From: a virus
IMG/VR virus record: IMGVR_UViG_3300025030_000131
Span: 1-55,529 of that record
DNA: 55,529 nucleotides
Direction: 5' to 3' (one strand)
The notes under the pieces are model-generated. The model did not search any database. It saw only the letters and a program-made list of their open reading frames with translations, and was not told the origin of the DNA. Made by a program: the position numbers and the translations under genes. Below are positions 51,807 through 55,529 of this stretch, one piece after another. Positions within the stretch are counted from its first letter, which is position 1. Each line of letters opens with the position of its first letter.

Positions 51807-53444
51807 CTACCACGCGCCGGCTATGGGTTGATCGGGCGCGAATGTCATAATCAGGGACTCGGCCTTGTCCGGGCTCCTGCCAAGTGATTCCTTCATCTTT
51901 TCCTTGTGGCTGATTCGCACCTTGCCGTTATACACCTCGTAAGACGGCGCAACAAGCTCATCTATCAAATCATCGTCGGGCGGGATCATGGCTCCGGGGT
52001 CGTTTTTCAACCAGAGCATACACGACCACCATAATTGATCCCGAAGCTGTGGAAAGACTCCCATCTCGTTCCCGTACTCGTCCCTGGCAATGAAGGTGGG
52101 GCTGGACGCCACCATTACCTTCTCGGCATAAGGAATCTTCAATCCCTGCATACGCGGGGCGACGCCGGCCCCGACTCCCGTACCGTCCACGTTGACTTTT
52201 ATTTTATTCAACGGCACGTCAAGGAATTTTATGATCTCAGCGGCTTTGATCGCTGTCTGCTCCACGTCTATGCCGTTCCATGTGCGGATCGGCGCGACCC
52301 ACCCACCCCACCTTTGAGTCAAGGCGTTCTTATCCCTGCCCTGGTCTGCCACGTCAATCCCGATGATCGGGAATACGGCCTTTGGTGGAATCTCTCCGTG
52401 GAGAGCCACATAGGTCTGCCAGCGTGAGACGGCCATGTCCACCCAGGCGCGGGAGATTAATTGCATCTCGGACTGCGGGGGGTAGACTCCGATCACCTTA
52501 TAAAACAACTCAGGATTCTCCACCCTACGCCAGCCGGCGGGGAGTGGCGGGTAAGGGATATTTTGCGGGCTATTTGCAATCGACCCAACTAAAAATTGAG
52601 GGGTCTGGAAACATTCGAGATTCGGCTTTTCATCTTTCGCCATTGGCCTCGACCATTGATTGATGCGCCTGACGGTCATTTCCCTGGTGACTGCGCCCTT
52701 GATCGTTTCCACGCCTGTCAGTACGTTGGGATGATCGAAGGCGGAAAGGAAAATTATTTTTCCCTGTTTTTTCTTGACCATATTTGCCACATAGCCAATA
52801 TCTGCGCGGGGGTTGAACATAATGAGCAAACGCGCCATGCCGCCGGACATACAAGACTCTATCCCCTTGTACACTTCGGGCGGAACAGCGTCCCCTTCAT
52901 CCACAATGAAAAGCAAATGTGCAGAATGCTTTCCACTAAATTTTGCCTCTCTTTGTTCGGGCGTGCCAGTGGATGGAATAATGACACCAGAAATAAAGGA
53001 CTTGCTGCTTCTCTGGATTTTCATGCCCTCGCTGATTTTATCCTCTGCGAAGACGTGCGGATGATCGTGGATGATCGTTCCTATTTCACCCCATAGGATT
53101 TGTTTCAGGTTGTTTTCGGGAGGGGCGGCGCTGATGAACACCTTGCTGTCGGTAAACACTTTATAGAACCAGACCGCAATGTGCGCGGCTGAATGCGACT
53201 TGCCAATAGCATTAGCCGATACCGCAATTGTGACAGTGTTTTCCATAACGCTTTCAATCACCTGTTTGATGGGGTCTGTAAACCGTGTCTTTAGGTGAAT
53301 TTCATTGAAGCCCAAAGGGTCGCTGTCGAAAGAACCGTATCCGTGCAGGTATGATAGAGCAGTAGAGTCTCCCTTCACCGCCCTGTATCTCAATTCTGCC
53401 TCGGCTCGTATTTGCAGCTTACTCAGACTTTGACTTGCGTTCAT
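51807..53444 (-). CDS. Terminase large subunit
   Basis: 545 residues from ATG 53444, which lies within the end of the small-subunit gene. ATPase: ITIAVSANAIGKSHSAAHIA (variant Walker A with GKS), LLFIVDEGDAVPPEVYKGIE (Walker B). Nuclease: FPIIGIDVADQGRDKNALTQ, VNVDGTGVGAGVA and SPDKAESLIMTF (acidic residues of the RNase-H-like fold). It translocates and cuts DNA during packaging. Confidence 0.93.
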   Translation of the reverse strand: MNASQSLSKLQIRAEAELRYRAVKGDSTALSYLHGYGSFDSDPLGFNEIHLKTRFTDPIKQVIESVMENTVTIAVSANAIGKSHSAAHIAVWFYKVFTDSKVFISAAPPENNLKQILWGEIGTIIHDHPHVFAEDKISEGMKIQRSSKSFISGVIIPSTGTPEQREAKFSGKHSAHLLFIVDEGDAVPPEVYKGIESCMSGGMARLLIMFNPRADIGYVANMVKKKQGKIIFLSAFDHPNVLTGVETIKGAVTREMTVRRINQWSRPMAKDEKPNLECFQTPQFLVGSIANSPQNIPYPPLPAGWRRVENPELFYKVIGVYPPQSEMQLISRAWVDMAVSRWQTYVALHGEIPPKAVFPIIGIDVADQGRDKNALTQRWGGWVAPIRTWNGIDVEQTAIKAAEIIKFLDVPLNKIKVNVDGTGVGAGVAPRMQGLKIPYAEKVMVASSPTFIARDEYGNEMGVFPQLRDQLWWSCMLWLKNDPGAMIPPDDDLIDELVAPSYEVYNGKVRISHKEKMKESLGRSPDKAESLIMTFAPDQPIAGAW

Positions 53445-53961
53445 CAATTTCTTTTTGGATAATGGAAGGATCAACCCCTTGTCGGAGTCTTAAGATTTGC
53501 TCAGGAGTGCAATCATCGAAGTCGAAATTATCATAAGTGACTCCCACTCTCTTTGGAGCCTCGACTCCTAAAATAGCGCAGCGTTGTTTGATGCAACTCA
53601 TAACCCCATCCAGGAACCGAGCATCCCCGAATTGCTTTTCCTGTTTGGCGGTTTTCGTTATCCCCATGGGACTCTCGGATTGTATCTGTGTAATGGCATT
53701 CCCCTGGCTCCGCTCCCACGCCTCCCAATATTCCAGTTCCAGGACATCCAACTTGGCAAGTTCCTTCTGTTTTGCTTCATTGATGTCGTAAACACGCTCC
53801 TCTTTCCATTCCGCCTGAAGCAGTTTCAACTCGCGGGATACTGTCGGCTGGCTGATCTTCAACTCAAAAGCGATTTCAGCCTGAATTTTTCCCTGCAAAT
53901 ATAAACGGGAGATATTTCTGCGATCCCGCTCTATCTCCGATGGTTTCCTGTCTTTTGCCAT
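53419..53961 (-). CDS. Terminase small subunit
   Basis: 180 residues. N-terminal helix-turn-helix (ISRLYLQGKIQAEIAFELKI followed by SQPTVSRELKLL) for recognising the packaging site, central coiled coil (EAKQKELAKLDVLELEYWEA) for ring formation, and an acidic C-terminal part (VTYDNFDFDDCTPEQI) that may contact the large subunit. Confidence 0.8.
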   Translation of the reverse strand: MAKDRKPSEIERDRRNISRLYLQGKIQAEIAFELKISQPTVSRELKLLQAEWKEERVYDINEAKQKELAKLDVLELEYWEAWERSQGNAITQIQSESPMGITKTAKQEKQFGDARFLDGVMSCIKQRCAILGVEAPKRVGVTYDNFDFDDCTPEQILRLRQGVDPSIIQKEIDERKSKSE

Positions 53962-53976
53962 TAGTTTCTCACCTGT

Positions 53977-55245
53977 TTATTTCAACCTTTCAATCTTTAT
54001 TCCGGGGAATGCGTCAGTCATCCTTTGGAGTATGACGGCGCAATACGATTCGCTTATCTCTAATCCGCGTCCTTTGCGGTTTAGATTCTGGCAGGCTACG
54101 AGAGTCGTGCCTGAGCCGCAAAAGTTGTCTACAACAATATCACCTTCATCCGTATGGTTTAGCATAGCATTCATGGGTAATTCAACTGGCTTTATTGTTG
54201 GATGGTCGGGCGAGTGAAGTGGTTTATTTACATTCCAGGTTGATGTAGTAAATCCGCGTTTGTATCTCTTGTGTGTTTTTACCCACGTAAACAAAATGGG
54301 TTCGTGCTGATATTCATAGTCCAATCTTCCGAGCGAGAATGTCGGGGAGTTTTTTACCCAATTCAGAACGTGCCTTATCTCTAAGCCGGCATTCATCATC
54401 ATCATCATCATCAATCCCAACGAACCGCCCTGAGGACTGCACACAAACACAGAACAATCATCGGCTAAATAATTCTTTATCAAAGTAAATGCAGACAAAA
54501 GCATCGCGCCTAAATCTTCTTTCTCGCTGTCTTGGTCTGATTCTATGTCTGTTAAATTCCTTCCAGAAGGCTGGAAGGAATTTAACATCCTATTCTTTGC
54601 ACCAATCGAAACGCCATAAGGCGGATCAGTAAATAACAACGTTGCCTTCTCTTGCCTCATTAGTTTTTGAATATCTTGCTCACAGGTTGAATCCCCGCAT
54701 AACAATCTATGCTGACCTATGGCAAATAAGTCACCTTTGCGAACTTTCCATTTCTTCAACAACTCCGCCACCCTGTCTGTCTGCGGCTCTGCATCCGCGT
54801 TTTCGTCGCCCATGTCGAGGCCGGCTCCGAGCAACTCTTTTTCCGAAAATCCCCAATCCAGCAGGTCTGGTATTTCAAAGTTATCAGCCAGCTTATCAAA
54901 ATCCCATTCACCCGTATTTTTTCTCAGGCGTATGACGACTTCCTCCCGTTCCTTCTCGGTCAACTTGCGGGACGGGATACGCACATCTACCAGTGTACCA
55001 GGCGATACTTTGTTGATCTGCAATTCGACCATCAGTCTTTGATGGCCGTCAAGCAGGGGCAGCCTCTTCGCGCCATTCGCGGGCGCGGCGGCCACATACG
55101 GAATGACGTGATCGAATTTATTGATACTCTTTGATAATTCCCGTGCGTCGCTCTTCGATATTTTTACGGGATTCTTTTCCCACTCAATCAGGTCTTTCAA
55201 CTTGACGCGCTTTGTAGTCCATTTGATCTTATCTTTCTTTGCCAT
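53977..55245 (-). CDS. ParB-domain DNA methyltransferase (beta class)
   Basis: 422 residues with AAAGGAAG before the ATG. 1-110: ParB/Srx-type domain (LKDLIEWEKNPVKISK, LPLLDGHQRLMVELQINKV). From about 165: methyltransferase with LLFTDPPYGVSIG (motif IV), QHEPILFTW, PTIKPVELPMNAMLNHT and VVDNFCGSGTTLVACQNL (motif I last), the order of beta-class N6-adenine/N4-cytosine enzymes. A row of six Met (GLMMMMMMNAG) is unusual. No restriction partner, so an orphan enzyme, perhaps for self-protection or packaging-site control. First gene of the late operon. Confidence 0.85.
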   Translation of the reverse strand: MAKKDKIKWTTKRVKLKDLIEWEKNPVKISKSDARELSKSINKFDHVIPYVAAAPANGAKRLPLLDGHQRLMVELQINKVSPGTLVDVRIPSRKLTEKEREEVVIRLRKNTGEWDFDKLADNFEIPDLLDWGFSEKELLGAGLDMGDENADAEPQTDRVAELLKKWKVRKGDLFAIGQHRLLCGDSTCEQDIQKLMRQEKATLLFTDPPYGVSIGAKNRMLNSFQPSGRNLTDIESDQDSEKEDLGAMLLSAFTLIKNYLADDCSVFVCSPQGGSLGLMMMMMMNAGLEIRHVLNWVKNSPTFSLGRLDYEYQHEPILFTWVKTHKRYKRGFTTSTWNVNKPLHSPDHPTIKPVELPMNAMLNHTDEGDIVVDNFCGSGTTLVACQNLNRKGRGLEISESYCAVILQRMTDAFPGIKIERLK

Positions 55246-55471
55246 CGCGCTTCCTTTTTTTATTCCTTCGGATTATTCGTAGTTTACCACATTGGCTACG
55301 CGATTTGAAGGATTCGGAAGTGAAATGACCCGCGCTCAATTCATAAAGAACATGGGTAGACGGCTGGATCATTTTGTGAAGTATGCCGATCATGGATGAA
55401 CAATACATCCTTTGTCCCGCTACTCGACAAGGGATGTAAAACCGTGTATAATCAACCCAGGAGCATAACCC
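55246..55471 (+). other. Intergenic region with a possible 24-codon frame
   Basis: Between the start of the leftward late operon and the duplicated gene. A short frame MTRAQFIKNMGRRLDHFVKY plus ADHG runs from ATG 55325 to 55399 without a convincing ribosome-binding site. The promoter-like element TAAAACCGTGTATAAT lies at 55437-55452 with TCGACA 17 bases upstream of its TATAAT. Confidence 0.45.
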
Positions 55472-55529
55472 ATGAAAAAAACGAAACCAACCACCCCCAA
55501 CCCATCCACCCTGAAATCGCGCCGGCGCT
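55430..55529 (+). repeat. Direct repeat, partial copy (matches 3970-4069)
   Basis: All 100 bases are identical to 3970-4069. The window stops inside the repeat. Confidence 0.95.
55472..55529 (+). CDS. 5' end of duplicated basic protein gene (copy A, partial)
   Basis: First 19 codons (MKKTKPTTPNPSTLKSRRR) identical to the gene at 4012, cut by the window end. If the genome is circular, the gene continues, after about 134 missing bases, at position 1. Confidence 0.85.
   Translation, partial: MKKTKPTTPNPSTLKSRRR

Noticed and set aside
1-55529. tRNA genes
   Set aside because: I noticed no cloverleaf with a GTTCRA-type T arm and matching acceptor stem; a tRNAscan run would settle it.

Overview
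This window looks like an almost complete genome of a tailed, siphovirus-type (long, non-contractile tail) bacteriophage, probably assembled from a metagenome. It carries small and large terminase, portal, head-morphogenesis protein, prohead protease, capsid, a connector series, tail tube, a tail-chaperone pair with a slippery A-run, a tape measure, a tail-tip/fibre series and a GH25 endolysin, and no sheath genes. Shine-Dalgarno sequences are strong, genes overlap as ATGA/TAATG, and good sigma70-type promoters occur, so the host is a bacterium. Base composition is balanced. A muramidase-type lysin and a small lipoprotein fit several host groups and I cannot place the host. The two ends of the window lie inside a second copy of the gene found whole at 4012-4335. 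The simplest reading is a circular or circularly permuted genome of about 55.66 kb whose contig broke in this repeat, with about 134 bases missing between the end and the start.

Layout. 0-4.3 kb: an accessory block bounded by the duplicated gene. It holds a run of promoterless single-gene units separated by sites with all the structural marks of integron attC recombination sites, one of which carries an Acb2/Tad1-like (anti-CBASS/anti-Thoeris) gene. 4.4-8.8 kb: early plus-strand genes of mostly unknown function. 8.8-14.1 kb: replication, with an SNF2-type helicase interrupted by an intein (which itself hides an out-of-frame homing endonuclease gene), a DnaD-like initiator and a helicase-loader-like protein. 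14.1-17.2 kb: a strongly structured non-coding stretch, a DUF6745-type protein with 36 DQV-type tetrapeptide repeats, a DNA methyltransferase-like protein and a DUF4326 protein. 17.3-20.1 kb: a string of tiny membrane proteins and an SH3 lipoprotein, laced with a repeated nonamer. Two strong terminators at 20.1-20.3 kb end both strands.

From 20.3 to 55.2 kb everything is on the minus strand. Read in the direction of transcription (right to left): ParB-methyltransferase, terminases, portal, minor head protein, then a cargo block (42.8-48.5 kb: small zinc proteins, a DUF5131 radical-SAM-like protein, RecU-like and Cas4-like nucleases, tyrosine recombinase), then protease/2H/scaffold, capsid, connectors, tail, fibres, a diversity-generating retroelement (variable protein, Avd, template repeat, reverse-transcriptase remnant), lysis genes and two sugar/surface-modification-like genes.

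Main points: (1) a phage-borne set of attC cassettes without a recognisable integron integrase; (2) a DGR whose template and variable repeats differ only at template adenines (11 of 11 changes) but whose reverse transcriptase lost its catalytic part by a deletion running from the template repeat into the RT gene; (3) a homing endonuclease gene nested out of frame inside an intein; (4) 11 exact copies of GTGTTGGCA/TGCCAACAC within 0.87 kb; (5) a structured RNA candidate and an sRNA-like promoter-hairpin-terminator unit. All functional names come from motif and family recognition by eye; no database search was run.
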